A stretch of 64,000 bases of DNA from Argyresthia goedartella (taxonomy: Eukaryota; Arthropoda; Insecta; Lepidoptera; Argyresthiidae). The stretch is taken from NCBI GenBank assembly GCA_949825045.1, contig OX463816.1, positions 11,899,579 through 11,963,578 on the forward strand, given 5' to 3'. Positions 32,928 to 47,699 of this stretch are shown piece after piece. Below the pieces are notes generated by a model. The model was not told the origin of the DNA. It ran no database searches and was given only the letters and a program-made list of their open reading frames with translations. The position numbers and the translations under genes are program-made. Position 1 is the stretch's first letter. Each line of letters opens with the position of its first letter.

Positions 32928-35900
32928 ATTTCTACTTAACTTCCCCTGCGGTCTCCGTGTCGATCGTTATGGTTTGTTTGATGTGGACTAGGTAAGTTGT
33001 GGTCTCGGTTTATTCTACCAGAGGTAGAATCTAGCTAGTTCTAGTGGTCTAGCTGGGGTTGAAGTAGGTAGGTAGGTGTCCGCCTAGTAGGTACGGTAGG
33101 TACTCAACTTCAGTTAGAACTATGGATATAACTGCTTATCCTATCCATCAACCTGGGACCTCGACTCCACCTACATATCTTTACCAAACTAAGACCACCT
33201 CATCATTTCTCTAAATAATTATGTATGGTATTTACTTTCAATCGCCCTTCCATTTTTATTTGTCAGCTCTATTGTTTGTTACTGATTAGAGAACTGGGAA
33301 CAGAACAATTAACTTACCTACAGGCTGAACACGTGCAGCAGGGGATATAGCTAATGACCATCAGGTGTTGCAGTGCAATAAAACAACAATACCTCTAAAC
33401 AAAGATCACCCTGACTAAAATATTTTACAGGTATTTGGGGGAAATATAGAGAAAGGACTTCTAATCTAATAATTGCCAACAATAAAGGCGAGAACATCTG
33501 GCGCTTTTGTATCGTGATCTATATAGGAATCTACCCATATACATAGGCATGAAATTCCTCTGGGGCAGTTATGTCGATTTACTTTTGCATAGGTAATTAG
33601 GTACATATGTACGATAGGTGCCTTCATTGGGATCCTAGCTTGGGGCCAACCAGTGTTGGCCCCACGCTAGGATCCCCTGTTTCTTAATATCATTTGGAGA
33701 AACTGATAATCTTTCTCCACAAGGAAATAAATAGTACATTGTTAACCGAGGGCTGAAAGGCACCCATTCCTGACGAGTTCGTGAGAGCGCCAATAGTTCG
33801 AGGCAGAAATGGGTGCTATCAGCCGAGTAAAACACTAAAACTTCATTACGAATACGAGGAAAGTAAACACAAGCCAGTTAAAATCAAAATTTATTTCGCA
33901 AATCACATCTCGCCTTGAAAGTGACTAATACATTATATTAATTATAAACATCAAAAAGAATTTAAATGTCAACAAAAGTAATAAATGAAGAATTAATCGT
34001 TTTATGGCTGTATAGGTTACTACCATTGCGTTGTTCAATATAACCTACGATTCATATAATTTTTTTTAATACTTTTCTGCTTTAGAGCAGGCATGTACCA
34101 CTTTCAGCACGGTCCCTGGATGAACAATGACCCCCTTTCAGAGTATGGGTAATGAAAAGGTACTTAGAATACATAATCACCAATAAATAGCCAATCAACA
34201 CCCACGCTGTCATACAGCCTGCCCAGCCTGCGCAGATGCCTGCGCAAAAAGTTTGATCCGCTAATGACATTTCACGCTTTTTACCAGCACTAGGGGCTTC
34301 TTCCCGTCTCTACGTGTCATCATTAGCAGTATGGACTAACATCAGGGGGTGCGCTAATATGCCCAATATTTATTTGCAAGGGCGCCTATATAAATCATGG
34401 GCATATTACAAATTGTGCATCATTTGGCGAGGCGGCTTTGGTGATGCGTATTGACGCACCTTTCTGGGTTGTTATGTTTCCGTTGTCATTGATCAAACAT
34501 ATGCTGTCGATTTGAGAATTTTTTGAGAGTATAGGGAGCTGGACTATAAAGCTATTCCCCGCCGTTGAAACAATTTGCATAATTTCTTTAATACTGCCTT
34601 TTTCCCATCGTGGAGTTTGGGGTATTTCCAAACATCCTTGCTTTTCTATGAAGGTCCTAAACTTTTGTCAAAATGGTAAATGGATATAAATCCTTTTTGC
34701 TGTTACACTGTTTAAGGCTCATAAAGTAGAGCCCATTTGCCTTAGCTTTTATCATGTAATGCCCTGCTAAGGAATGAATCTCCAATTCTCCAAGCTACCT
34801 ACATAGGTACACACACATGTCAGTGCAATTTGTATACAATTTGGCTTATCCGGAATTCGGGGCTCGCTAACGGAACTGGCATATGGCGCGTACCCACGAC
34901 GGCTGTCGGTATCAGAATATTTTTTTATTTAATTTTGTTTAATTTACTCAAAACAGCCAGTCATCCCGGCTGCTGATGTTTCTCGCCCTCTTTTGGTATC
35001 TCTCTAAACTGTATCTCTGTACCTACTACTACGGCACATGAATTAGCTGCATATTATAAGTCGGGTAAACTTGTTAATGTACAGAGAATGAGCCGGAAGT
35101 GACGTCACGCGTGATTTTGTAAATTTCAGTCCTCATTAGAAATGTAACGAACGTGATGTTCTTCAATTCGTTATACATATAGTCCGAATGATAGGCTGAG
35201 TGATTGTACACTAAATTCTATATGGCGCAACGCAGTGTGTCGTCGATCGCGAGAACAGCCCTTGAGGCCTCGCCACCTACCACATTCACTTATTTATTTC
35301 GTTGCCTTCCATAACATTACAACGTTATTGGTGCGGCTAATTAATCACTCAATGCACGTAACCAGGTTCATTCATAAGTTTGTATGTGGTTTATCCGCAA
35401 ATACAGAATAGGTATGATGGTCTGTGTGTGGAAAGGGCCTTTTTAAGTTGGTAGTTGCTTTGGGGGAGTGGTCCAGTCTGGTTTCTCATAAGTTATGTTC
35501 ATTACAGCTGTGGTTTGTTCTTATTTATTTCTTATGTAAGTATGTTTGTTTATTGAAAACAGTGCGGCAGCAGTGGCACTTTTTCCATGTTGCAATATGA
35601 GTAGTAACGCCCGATTTAAGTTCAACTTGAAGTTGCAGGTGATGTGATGTGTATACGGTGATTGGTAATTCGATACATAAACTGTGACAAATTTAATCCT
35701 ATAATTTTGGAATTGGAAATTTTATCCCATAATCCGAAAATTAATGGGTGTTTTTTTCTATTTATTTTTCTTAAATTTGTCATAAAGTTATTAATTAAAA
35801 AACTAAATAACTTTGGGTAACTCTTTGACAATCGTTTATTAGCCAATACATCAATGACTCTGTGAAATAGCTTAAAGGTGGCTTAAAGGCCAACTCATGT

Positions 35901-36699
35901 GAATGAGAAATCTTAAATTAATTTTCAATTTGATAAGATCGATTTCGTCAAAAATATGTTTTTATTTTTAGAAATCTCCTTTTTGAGATAAGCTCGCCTT
36001 TGTACATATATTTTCTCTTAATGTAACTTTTTGAATATCTTGTAAGGAACTGAGCGTACAAATAGATTGAAAAACTTCCTTGTTTTACCACATAGTAGTG
36101 TTAATAATCTAAATAAAAAAGGTATTGCAATAATTGTAAAATAGGTACCCTAGAAGGAGCAAGGATGACTTTTGTTTGAAGAATTCAAACTGGAATAACA
36201 GTTTTCTTCCAGTCGCTACAAAGTTTTCACCACATAATAAAATATTACACTTTCAAAGACCTTTCTTCCGAAAGCTGATGAAAATGGATACCGAGAGGCA
36301 TTACAGGAACATGTATCTTGAACGTGTTTTTTTTGGACAAAATCGCTAACATCAAATTGAAAATTAGTAAAAAAAAAAAAGTGTGACGTCGATGTTTCTC
36401 GTTCCCACGACACAGGGTATCCTAGTGTGGGGCCAGATGCAATGTATGTGCCTGGTATGTAGATGTTTATGTTTATGTTTCTCATCTCGTGAATTGATAG
36501 GTTCACTGAATCAAACAGAATTTCCACAGAATCATTGTTGTATTAGCGAACAAACGATTGCCAAAGAGTTACCCAAAGTTATTTAGTTTTTTCAAACTCT
36601 ATGACAAAATTTTGGAAAAAATATTGAAAAAGTTAAAAACCTTTTTTTCTCGCGACCGATTATTTTCGGATGGGGTAAATTGAGGGGTGTTTGCTATAC
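32928..36699. other. No gene seen
   Basis: This is AT-rich noncoding DNA. The end of a SINE body (ATCCTAGTGTGGGGCCAGAT) lies near 36419. Short frames near 34395-34631 and 35622-35846 have no recognisable domain. Confidence 0.4.
33629..33678. repeat. Head-to-head pair of SINE tail fragments
   Basis: GGGATCCTAGCTTGGGGCCA is followed almost directly by its near-perfect reverse complement (TGGCCCCACGCTAGGATCCC). The text matches the 3' body of the window's SINEs. Confidence 0.75.
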
Positions 36700-36831
36700 T
36701 AAGGCCCAAACAATAAACCGCTCTCAGCTCTCAGACTTATTTCAAGCGCGACAAAATGACAGATTTAATTAGCGAAACCCTCATTTTGACATTTTCTCAG
36801 AGCTGAGAGCGGTTTATTATTACGAGCCTAA
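36700..36831. mobile_element. Short MITE
   Basis: Inverted ends built on AATAAACCGCTCTCAGCTCT (36712-36731 and, reversed, 36799-36818), extended outward by TAAGGCCC-like text, bound a core of about 67 bp. Confidence 0.75.
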
Positions 36832-37849
36832 GAAGCTTGTAGACCTGCTGTTATTCATTTAGCACGTCATATGTTAGTTTTGCCTGGAAAGTTACGCGGG
36901 AGTTTTGAAAATTGGTGAGTTTATAAATTTTGATGTGCCTTTGTAGATTTTTTATTAAGCTACCTCGTAGGTATCTAAAATCAGTTTTTGGGCAATATCA
37001 TATATCGTTGCCAGCTCATTTTACGATTTAAAAAAATCTTCAATGAAATAAACTGGAGAAAATTTTCTATAATTCTTGTCTCAACCACTTTTTTGTGAAA
37101 TCAATAGTATAATCTTACGAGCACCGTAAAGTCTATTTCAACATGCGTTTGGGCCAAAATACATTTCCACGCCACCACCCTGTAGGAGTAAGGGACACAT
37201 TTTGGAACCTTTCATAGCCGAAAGGTGTCCAATGGGACCCTAATACCTGTCCTTCGATCCGTCTATTCTTAAGCCTCCGCAGTCCTTCGATCCGTCCGTT
37301 CGGCCGTTATTCCGTTCGCCCGTCATTCTGTGCATCCGTCCGTCTTTCCGTCTGTCAGCGGGCATGAACCGTACTAGGTAGGCAGTTGAAATTTTCAGAA
37401 AACTTGTATTTTATTACCGCTTCAGCTGTCCATTACGAAATATCATAATAACAATCTTTAAAATCATATATTTTCGAAACTTACCGGGTAACCCCTTGCA
37501 CCTCTTACCAATTGTCTGGGGTAATCACAATTTGTTGTTTTATTTTGGGGGTGCTTTATAGAATACCGTCGTGGGTACCAATCAAGCCATGCTTCGTCGC
37601 CTCTGCCGATAATGCACAATTGCACAACCATAATAAGGCTTTAATAAAACATATTTAGAAATTAATATGATTATGAAAGTTCTGAGGGGTGGCAAAATTG
37701 AAAAGCCAACAGCCATCATTATTTATAAAAACCACAAGAATTTTATGAAATGGTTTTTATTTTATACTTATTATTAGTTACCTATACGGAGCCCAGACTT
37801 GCTCTTTGACTGACATCCAAAATTCTAGATTATGATTTTGATAATTAGA

Positions 37850-38155
37850 TATGCGAATATGGAGCGCAGTATTCTGGGGGTCCGGTTGTTGGGTTGGAGG
37901 CCGGAATACCGAGTTGCGCTGCAAAACTAAAATGAAAGACTCAATATAAAAGCGGCCTAATATGCAACCATACCGATGGGCCAAATTAATACCTCTCTGG
38001 ATCACAAACGCAAAACGACGACGTGGTCGCCCCAGGAACCGGCGCAGTGACGAGCTGAGGGACCGCGACAAGAACTGAGCGTGCCCAGGAGCGTGAAGAG
38101 TGGAAGAGGGGAAGAGAGGCCTTTGCCCAGGGTGGAAAGACCTTGGATAGTAATA
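37850..38155 (+). pseudogene. 3' end of an RTE-like LINE
   Basis: Frames read MERSILGVRLLGWRPEYRV and later RRRGRPRNRRSDELRDRDKN and AFAQGG, the usual C-terminal order of RTE-type elements in moths. Frameshifts are present. It ends in a TAATAATAAT tail. Confidence 0.7.
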
Positions 38156-40974
38156 ATAATACTTTATTAAAATACTGCTATGATAAAATCTGTTGGAGAG
38201 GAACAATTGTTGAACAACTATTTTAGGCACCATCTTCCGAATGTGGCGGCGGCGCTAGCGGCGAAGATACGAGGTGGCAAAGTACTTACAAATTCAGAAT
38301 TAGCACATCACCAAATTGCAAGGCTCCCGCAAATCTTTCTAGGTCGCCTTACCATACATTGGTAGCACCAAGTTACTGAACTAACCAAGAAAATTTTCAA
38401 CTTTAAAGGCTTATCTATAGTCCTTGTTGATTGACCAACCCGAAAAAGAAGAGCCCGTAAAAGCCAATATCGGTAATAAGACCTAATAGCCGGTATCTGG
38501 CGAAACGGCAGGTGTTTTCAACAAGCAGCAGTAAATATTTAAAGAGGCAGACATCAGCTTTGGGCGGCCGACGCCTATACTACCAACCCAACAGCGGATC
38601 TCATATTCGAACAAATCGATTTAGATCAAGCGGCGCGTTTGTCCGATGATTTAGTAGTGCCGACAAATTGGGCTTCCATAATACCGATTTGGGGCTGAAT
38701 CGATGCGTCCACATATCCTGGATGTTAGGGAGAGCAGCAATTACAAGGACTTTAAAGTAAACGATGTGTAATTTCGTCCGATCAGTGCGCTGCAGGCTTT
38801 GACCGAATGCATCGTACAGATAGCAGTGAAAAGTGGCCGCTGTTGAACTTGTTAAGTGGAAAAGGTAAAGAAGTACAAAATATTTTCCTAAAAAAACCAT
38901 AACATGTAATAAGCAATAATTGGCAATGACCTCCCCGTTGCTACAATCCTCCAAACTATGAGATGCATTCGTGAATCAGTTGACCGACTGAGATGATTCA
39001 GTGATGACGCCACGCTACCGGCTCACACAGATACTCTACCAGTCTACGAGTCATGGAGAGTAGGCATAGCAGTATATCGAATAGTACAACGTATATCGAA
39101 TAGTACAACGTAGTATAGCTCACTAGGTGATGTGCTGACCGACCTTGCCGCCTGCCGCGGCCGTCTGGTGAAATGCGTCCGGGTATTGGACCAATGACTC
39201 ATAGGACATGAGTGAATTACACTTCGTTGTAAATATCTATGAGTTACGTAGTTTTGGGGATTTCGAGATGATCTGTGTGTTTTATGTAACACACATAAAT
39301 TGATGTCAAAACAAAACCTGAGGATCAGGAAGCGGATTTCGATAAAATACGATCATTACTAGTTATTATTATTATTACCCACACACGAGAGGTAAACGTA
39401 TGTACACTTTTCGTGGTACCTATCATTTATTTTTGGCCAATGTATTAGGTGTTATATGTCCTTAATACCGTCGCCCAGGCCGGGCCTAAATTACTATAAA
39501 GCCGACACATTAGTGCCGCGCAGTCTGAAATATTCAGCACCGTGAAAGAGGTCAATAGCCGGGGTCGTGGACCGCGTTCCACCACTATTGGGCGGACACG
39601 CAGGGAGGGCAGGAAACTAGGACGCTTGGGCGACTGATTCGTATCGCCACAGAAAATGAAATAATTTCAGATTGCGATCTTACAAAATTGAATCGAACAC
39701 TATTCGGGGAAGGTGATAAAATCGCCGCTCAAAGTCTGCCGCGCTCGTTATTCCAGTAAACACAAGTTCCGATTCAGAAATTACTGAATTACTGCTCCCG
39801 AAGGAGCCGAGGTGCAACGCTCTGACACGCGAGCGGTCAAAACCCTGACATGATATTACTGAACGATCGTTCACTTTTCGAAAATTTGCATCGGAAATTG
39901 GAACGGGAATGGCACGAGCGCCCGCGGGCCCGGCGCTACCGACAGCGGCGCGCACGCACACCCATCGACAAGCTACCATGAACTACACTTTGTTTTGGTT
40001 GTCCGATCATCTTTGTATGATAATATTATCGATTTGCATAGCCTGGATTAGAGCATGCAACTGATTTGATAATGAGAGGAAATAGACAATTTATTCTTGA
40101 TAAGTTCCTGTTTAGCTTTCTTAGAAATCGCTATCCAATCCGATGGATACTTCAACTTCAACTAATTGGACTTAACAACATGTCTGTCTGGCTCCACGAT
40201 GATTGTCTATATTATGTATAGAGGTCGTCGCCTGGGTGATTGATACGGTCCTTCGGTCACGGTCACCAAATAATAGGTAGATAATTTATAATTTTTATAC
40301 CTATACAAACTCAAGTTGTCCTAAGTACGACTAACGAGTATGTGTATCTCTGTCATAATCATTACACTCATAAAAAGAATAGATACTTACCTACCTTTTA
40401 CAGTGTTCTATTTATACTGCCTATTACAAAAGCGCCATATAAAAATTCTTCAGAGAGATACATTTCCATTGGTCAGCTCTTTCTCTCTCCAAAGCTTCCC
40501 CACAATAGCAACGGTCAGTGACAATCCCTGTCGCCGCGGGTTACGCATCGTCAACAGCATCACATCATCGTCAATTCGTCACTTCGGCGCCATTCTTCAA
40601 TAAATTGGCCACGTCCCCTTTTGGCCGGCGTTTAGCACGTTGGCTCGCGTGTATTGCTTCCAGCTATGTTGTGTCAGCGTGGTGTAGGAACTGACAAATT
40701 AGTTGATGGTTTTAAGTTGACTGTTATTGATTTAGATGGCTCGGGAACCATGATCACTGTAACTGTAACACGTCAATTAGAGGGTTCTTATTAATACTCA
40801 TATTAAAAATGGTGATTTGTGTCGTATCAATACAGAAAGCGTTTCACAGCAAGTGTACTTAAGATTTGAAGTTAATTGTTTTGTTACTTATCTACAAAGA
40901 ACTTACTAAGCCTGAGAACTAAGCCGTCTTAAGGTTCGAAAGAAGAAAGTGGAATGTTATAAAACAAGATGGGT
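38156..40974. other. No recognisable gene
   Basis: Two uninterrupted minus-strand frames (38601-38954, 117 codons; 39680-39979, 99 codons) have no domain I know and are probably chance. A TATAAA at 39496 followed about 25 bases later by GCAGTCTG has core-promoter spacing on the plus strand, but no gene follows. Confidence 0.35.
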
Positions 40975-41510
40975 AGTTGAGGTTAATATCCATTATCGCT
41001 CAGACTTATTTATATACTCGAAATATGTAAATTTATTCGAAAATACCCTGAATCCAACACCAGACACGACAATATACCATGCAACCGTTCGCTAAGACCT
41101 ACACGAAAAAAAAACCCATTCCCAACGTAACACTATATTCATCAGGACCTTTAGTAATGTCAATAAAAATATATAGTAATCTTCCAGAAACTCTATTAAA
41201 TGAACTGAAAGATAATATATTTATACAAAAATTAAAACAAATGTTATACAATAAATGCTATTATACTGTTAATGATTACTTAAATGACAAATTTAAATAG
41301 ACAATAAATTCATTTCTAGGATATTTTTTCATGACCGATATTTAGATTCCACTGACTTTTAGTAATTATTTTACTTACTTATAAATTAACAAATTTTGCC
41401 ATTTTTACAAGGTCCATAAATGACATATGTATCCTTATATCACCTATGCAACATCAATTTTATGGAATGCAATAAATATATTGAGTTTTGAGTATTATGT
41501 TATATAATAT
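40975..41510 (+). pseudogene. LINE C-terminal fragment and 3' tail
   Basis: A 73-codon frame (41079-41300) ends NKCYYTVNDYLNDKFK, matching the TYYSIKEYLNDKL ending at about 4712. The 3' part has AATAAATATATTGAGTTTTG. This is a second copy of the older LINE family at 1005-4915. Confidence 0.75.
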
Positions 41511-42689
41511 GTAATTATATATTATACAACCGTATCATATAGGATTTACCAGAGAATTTTGGAAGACTTCATAGGCGGGCGGGAGTGGAGGCGGCTGCGG
41601 CGGCGGTGGTGGCGATCTTCCTTTGAAATATGAATGTATGTATTCATTAGGCCAAATATTTATAAGCCTTAATAAAAAATGCAACCATAAAACCGGCGTT
41701 TGAAGAGAGATCTGTTTTGGTTATAGTTTAGGATATGCTTAAATCTACTTATACAGTTGAACATCTACTATTTCGACGTTAAAAACGCTTTTACTTAATA
41801 TACATCCATAAGAAGATAACTTAGAAAACGGATAACGTTTTATATCAAGAAACACAATCTTAAATTACCCAGCAAAGCATGTAGAATATGTATACGTCTC
41901 TCTTGCTACTCAGTATCTGATGTAGAATGTAGATGCGATATTAGAAAAGCGCAGTTGTACTTTAATCGTACTAATACCCTCTTCGCAAATTGACCCTGGT
42001 CAAATAATGACGAGATCGATCTCTCGCTTACACGCGTTACGCATTATAGGTACGAGGGGTAAATTTCATAGGCTAATTTACCAAGTAATATAGTGAACGA
42101 GGCAATTTGTATCAATACTCAGATCAGCGATCGACGAGTCAAAGTAACCGCCGCACCTGCTTACGCCTAAATATCACCTAATAGCAGCTTTAAGCACATA
42201 GCTCTTACAAGCAAGACTAACCTTTATCCCTAGTAATTCTACAGACTATTTTACAGTCAAGTGATCGGAGGTAGTTTAGGGTTTTCTGGTTTTATATGGT
42301 TCTGCCCGCAAACCGCGGAATGTATGGACTGCCGGGCGGCTAAGCGTCTCTGAAGAGGGAACTATTTTTTACACAACTTGCGGACAATTTGGTTCATGTA
42401 TCGCTGTTACATAAAAACCGGACGAAAGAGACGTTAACTTTATAACTAGTAATGTGGAGGTGATGGAAATTTATATTGACCGCGTATGAAAAGTGCATTA
42501 AATTGGTTAACGTTAGCGCGGTTTGTATATACTCGCTCTTTACTTTAAAAGCCCTTGATTTTCACTTGCCAACATATATTTTTTTCGAATTCTGGCTAGA
42601 ATCGACAAACCTGCCTGACTCGAATCTTAATCTTAAATATTACATTACCTGCATAAAATTCCTACACCTCTCCATCTTCCCACTCTATC

Positions 42690-42925
42690 TAACTAAGGCT
42701 GGCCTCACACAGTCGGAATTCCTTTCTGAATTCATAATCTGAATGATTATTTAAGAATATTTAGGAAATGCATATTTTAACTGTTCACACATTTCTATTT
42801 ATTTAGTTTATGAACTACTCGGATCGGTCTATAGGACACTGATAAATCTGATTTTTAAGACAAGTTTGGGAATTCCGATAATGGATTCAGATTATGAATT
42901 CAATAAGGTATGTAATCCGGCTCTG
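42690..42925. mobile_element. MITE with GAATTCATAATCTGAAT ends
   Basis: Exact 17-bp inverted copies lie at 42728-42744 and 42885-42901. Outward, AGTCGGAATTCC on the left resembles AGCCGGATTACA on the right, extending the ends imperfectly. Confidence 0.65.
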
Positions 42926-45900
42926 CCTGTGCCACCCGGGATGGGAAATGGCGTGAAGATATGTGTTACCTACGTGTTTGTACAATTTCTTTAACCCTAT
43001 ACTTAATCATTTTATTGGGTTGAACCGAATGCCGGTAGGTGGTAATAATCTCGGAGAGTCATGCTGTGACTATCTGACATCCAGTGTTTTGAATTGTTCA
43101 AGGGTGACAATAGTCAAGATGAGTTGGTCTATGAATATTTACATTATTTGAGTGTGACACGACGATTAAATGATTTCAATAGACAATGAACGGCGTCACC
43201 TCTGGCATATAAACACGCTGAGAGAGAAGAGAAAATTATTTTACATAATTTACTCGTATTCTACTATTTATCACAATGACTAACAATCATGTTCGCTCCG
43301 CTGGTCATAGGCGTTCGAATTACGTATATGCGTGCTTAACAGAATGTAACGTAAAAGTGTTAAAACTCCTAAAATAGAGGTACGTATTTCAAATCGAAAG
43401 CGAGTTGTGCCCTATAAATAATCATGCACTTCAGATAAAATCGCGAAAAGGGAAAGTGTTCTGACAACAAAGGGCACTGTGTCTAGGGACGGGACATATG
43501 TCGCACTACACTATGCGCGCTATGATCTTCTTGGGTGCCTTTTGTTGCTATGCAAATGCGCATACGCATACTCGCGTGCGCGCGACAGGTGACGCGCGGG
43601 CACCTTAATTGTTTTTTGTGATAATATTCAAATATTATGACGTTTTTTCGTCTCGCTTTTTGTGATACAAAAACTGGCACGGGTGGCGAGCCAGGTGGTC
43701 CTGAAAAAAACCGGAACGTTTCTCTTGTCCTAACAGCTTGTGGGGGATGCTATTGCAATTAAATAGGATTAAATATACCTATACTTTCTAAGGCGGAAGT
43801 ATAATTTTAATAAAGGAGAGACATGTTTCTTATATGTGAAAATTTACATATATATTAGCTAAATGTACGTTTCATTACCAGACTAAACTCGAGATTTTCG
43901 TAGCTAAATATTAAAAGTAAAATTACATGGGTAGGTTGCCTCTGTCTACAGATAAATCAGACAATCTATGAAAAGTTTATTTTAAAATATATGCCTCTAC
44001 CTAGGTTTTGTCCAATAAAATGCATCCAAGTCAGTAACATTTATATGCGCGTGAGACCTTTACAAAGCATCTTTTTGTTTATGTTTACTTGCACGTTAAA
44101 GTACCCTATAAACCGAACATAAAGCCGACAAAGGGGCTCAAAATACCACAATATAAAAGTAAACAATAATCAAGAAAAAACATTATTTAATCATTGTACT
44201 CGCCTCGTGTGATTGTTTATAATCAGATAAATAAGTAATGATGGAGCAGGTATAGTCGTCATCTCGGTTAAATGCCGATAGGCGTCGGACTTCTCTTACG
44301 ATCACCATGCCGCATTGTCGTAACTCGATCTAAATGCAACTTACCCGCTTCTCGTGCGATGAACACTTCGCAGCTGTTGCGTGGAATATCCTTTAGGAAG
44401 TTCTTCTTGCAGTACAGTGATGTCACGATGTTCCTGTCGTTAGTATATTTATCAATCGCGAAGGCTTTCTACGGACTGTCGTAGTCTGCATCGACTATCA
44501 CGAAAATTTTCTAGCCGAAGAATATAGGTACCGAGTGTTTATTTACATAAAAATAACGCTGCCCAACTGACGTTCAATTGTTAAAATACGGTACATTACT
44601 TAATACATTGATTAATATGCATGTTACACAATCACGATCGAGTGGGAAGCGTGCGGCGGAAGCGATGCGTTCATTGTATTTATCTATTCAAATCTCTTTA
44701 ATTAGAGTATGATTTGAAACCGATAACGGTTGAGTAGTTTTTCTGGAGAAGTTAGGGTTCGTGATTGAATAGTCCTCGGACGCTTGTTGTGGCGTGTGCT
44801 AGCTGCGTGCGGTGGATCGGCGCGGGTGCACCTGCTTCACAATTATCTGGCCATTAGCGCCGGCCCCGAGCCCGCGCCAACCCCAAATTACTGCGTTTCA
44901 GCCATAATCTCGGGAGACCAACAATTGTTAAAACGAACTGCTTATGGATATAAGACCGTACAAGGACCGATTTTTATCTCATAATTGCGGTGCTGGAGTT
45001 GAATCCTTCATTAAGGCGGGGTGGCGGGGTGAGGTGTGAGGCGTCGAGGACACAATGGGCGCCCCCCGCGGTATTCTGCGCTAATGTATGCGCGGGCGAC
45101 GCCGACAGCGGCCCAGGCACGAGACGCCACAACACAAACATTTCAACGCACCTAATTTATTGTCGTGTGTCGTCTCGGCCCGCTCGAGTCGCAAAAAATA
45201 TAGTTTAAGATGCTGTGCTGCTAGATTAAGATCCTAATCAAATATCTCGGTGCTGTAAACTCTACGGGTACTATTCCTAACGTCTAGCAGTTCAATAGCC
45301 TTCGAACCTTCACTAAGATGATGCAAAATTACTGACACCGTTGCCATAATGCTTCAGAAAATGTTTAAAAAAGCATGAAAATTTGAAAATGCTAGAAGGA
45401 GTTTCGAAGCTCTGCAATACAGCTATTGAAATGGAATCTTGTCATGTGGGTGATTGAACTATTGTACTATTGTATTGTGCAACACTTTCAGTGCAACAGT
45501 GGTTATTACCACTATCATGAATTTCCATATTATATGTATCCAAAATATTTTTACCGTCTATATTAAAATCATCGCGAAACACCATTGTTCCCATTATAAG
45601 TAAAATCTAACAAAAACAAGAAGTAAATACGAGCTTTACGCAGAAGAAAATAAGTCGTTAAGTCCACAATAGAGTCGTAAGTTGAACAAGTCTATCGTCA
45701 ATTCGTCACATTTTGTCGCGTACATCAGATAGGACGTCGCCTTAACAACGCCCTGATGAATATAAAGCCCTGTCAGAGGATGACTCAGTCGTTGAGAGCA
45801 TTCTGAATATTGTATTGTAATATGTAAACTAGCTGTTGAGGTGACTTTGTTATGCCTTCACAGTTAGTTGAGTTTATTAAAACAAGACTGATAAAATATC

Positions 45901-46196
45901 TCTAATAGTTTATTGAAGCAGTTAAGTATGAAACTCTTCTTGTCATTCCACGGTGGAAGTCTTTAGTATGATTTTACACTTTGGCGCCCGCTGCGTCCTA
46001 TGCCATGTGAAAATGCTACGTGATTCGCTTGGCTATTTAATTATATATTTATATTCATTTTGTACTAAAAGAACATTTTGAAATAGTATATAAAAAAACA
46101 CTTATTCCCCTATGTAGGGTGAGTAATAATTTACAATTAAAACATATTTTACTTAAGTTAGCTTAATGCTATATTTTATTTTATTAAAGTATATTA
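42926..46196. other. No gene seen
   Basis: Noncoding DNA with a GC-rich patch at 44780-45120. Short frames there have no recognisable motif on either strand. Confidence 0.4.
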
Positions 46197-46503
46197 AAAG
46201 AGCTCCGTGGTCTAATGGGCTCACGCTTGCTTCTCACACATTAGATGCAAGTTCGAAACCTGAGCATGTACCAATGAGATAATTTATTTATCTTAAGTAC
46301 AGTATCGGACGTTCAGTGTTTCGGATGATACGTTAAACTGTAGGTCCCGGCTACTATCGCTACGTGGCGTACGTGGTAAGACCCCTCCATCATCCTGCAC
46401 TAAGCCAGCGTGGTATATGGAGCATGGCTTAATCTTACTCGTATGCGGGCAAAGGCCTCTGCCCTTCGGTGGTGACATAAATGGGCTACAATTATTATAC
46501 TAA
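46197..46503 (+). mobile_element. Second type of tRNA-derived SINE
   Basis: The head GCTCCGTGGTCTAATGGGC and a B box near GCAAGTTCGAAACCTGAGC look tRNA-like. The body ends GGCAAAGGCCTCTGCCC, a tail shared with lepidopteran retroelements, then AATTATTATACT. The body differs from that of the 8127 and 22503 copies. Confidence 0.6.
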
Positions 46504-47699
46504 CATAAGAACCAAGAGCTCCCTCTTAATTTTTAAGGAACCATTCATTTCCCCCGTGTCCAGTTTTATTGCATTTCGAACACTTTAGTCCTATACATCG
46601 AGTGAGTTGTCACGGAGCAACATTGCATTTGTTTTGTACTTGTACCGACATTTGTATACTGTGAGTATACATGTATAGTGTGGCCACCCACTGGTAGTGA
46701 TGCACCCTGGGCTCTGCTCCTCAATTGGAGGCTCGCAAAAACTGCATTTGCATAGAGCGAGATGTTCCCGCGATAACGGCCGCCGCGGGTTGCATGAAGC
46801 TGGGTGGAATCTGAGATTAGGATGGATGTGCAGCAAAACAGTAAAATGACAAAAAAATCTTCTTTTTTAATTGGGAGGGAGTTAGTAAATGAAAGACGTG
46901 TTAAACGTGTCACAGCATGGAGTAGTTCCAAGGTAGGGATGTTTTTTCTGATGCTGGGATAGAGTTCTATCAGCGGATAAGCTATCAACTTGTCACTTAT
47001 GGTTCTCCTTTATAACACCCCTCCCGCCGCTTTGCTGCATATGGCTGTGTGATCCTTGTGTCATTCTTGCACCTTGGGGAATATTTTTCTGTTCTTTCCC
47101 TGAGTTACAGAAACTTTTAAATTTTGAAGCCCTGCCAAACGCTGATCCACTCGTCTGTGGGTAGATCAAAAAATGGCCCGCGGGTTTGAACCTTATTCCT
47201 TGGTAATAAAATTCAAAACCTATGAAAAATAATTAATCATCTGTTGATGGCCCCACAGCGTAACGACAAGGCGTGTGAACGTCATGAACATTATGTACTC
47301 CGAAATCAGATACACGTTTTATATTACAACATATAGTATATATAAATGGCACGCCATTCGTGATTTTCGGGGCTTTAAAGTTTAAAGATCGTTTCTGCTA
47401 CTGGCTGTTAAAGTTTTGGGAAGTGATGATACCCAGCTGCTAACTAAAGTAAAGCTAACTAATCGTCATACCACTTGTAAAATATGAGTAAGAGATATTA
47501 TTTACGTATATAACTATTTAATAATAAAGCCTTTAATAAACTGCCACTGCTGATGTGCTGTGTGATCGTAGCTCAATGTTCTGTGTGACAAATGCCGATG
47601 CCACCCACCGTACGCACGAAGCAGCGCCACACAACAATTCAATAAGTATAAACTCATTTATGTATATCCGTGTTTTTCTTTATTTAATTGGCTTTCTTG
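46504..47699. other. Left flank of the satellite, no gene seen
   Basis: The plus-strand frame 47555-47770 runs into the first satellite unit; I see no conserved domain. AAATGGCACGCCATT near 47344 is a short near-palindrome. Confidence 0.4.

Noticed and set aside
37778..38233. Minus-strand frame of 151 codons
   Set aside because: It is antisense to an RTE-like LINE fragment whose plus-strand motifs are recognisable.
38601..38954. Minus-strand frame of 117 codons
   Set aside because: No motif and mixed composition; chance seems likely.
39680..39979. Minus-strand frame of 99 codons
   Set aside because: No recognisable family, no splice context and no neighbouring exons.
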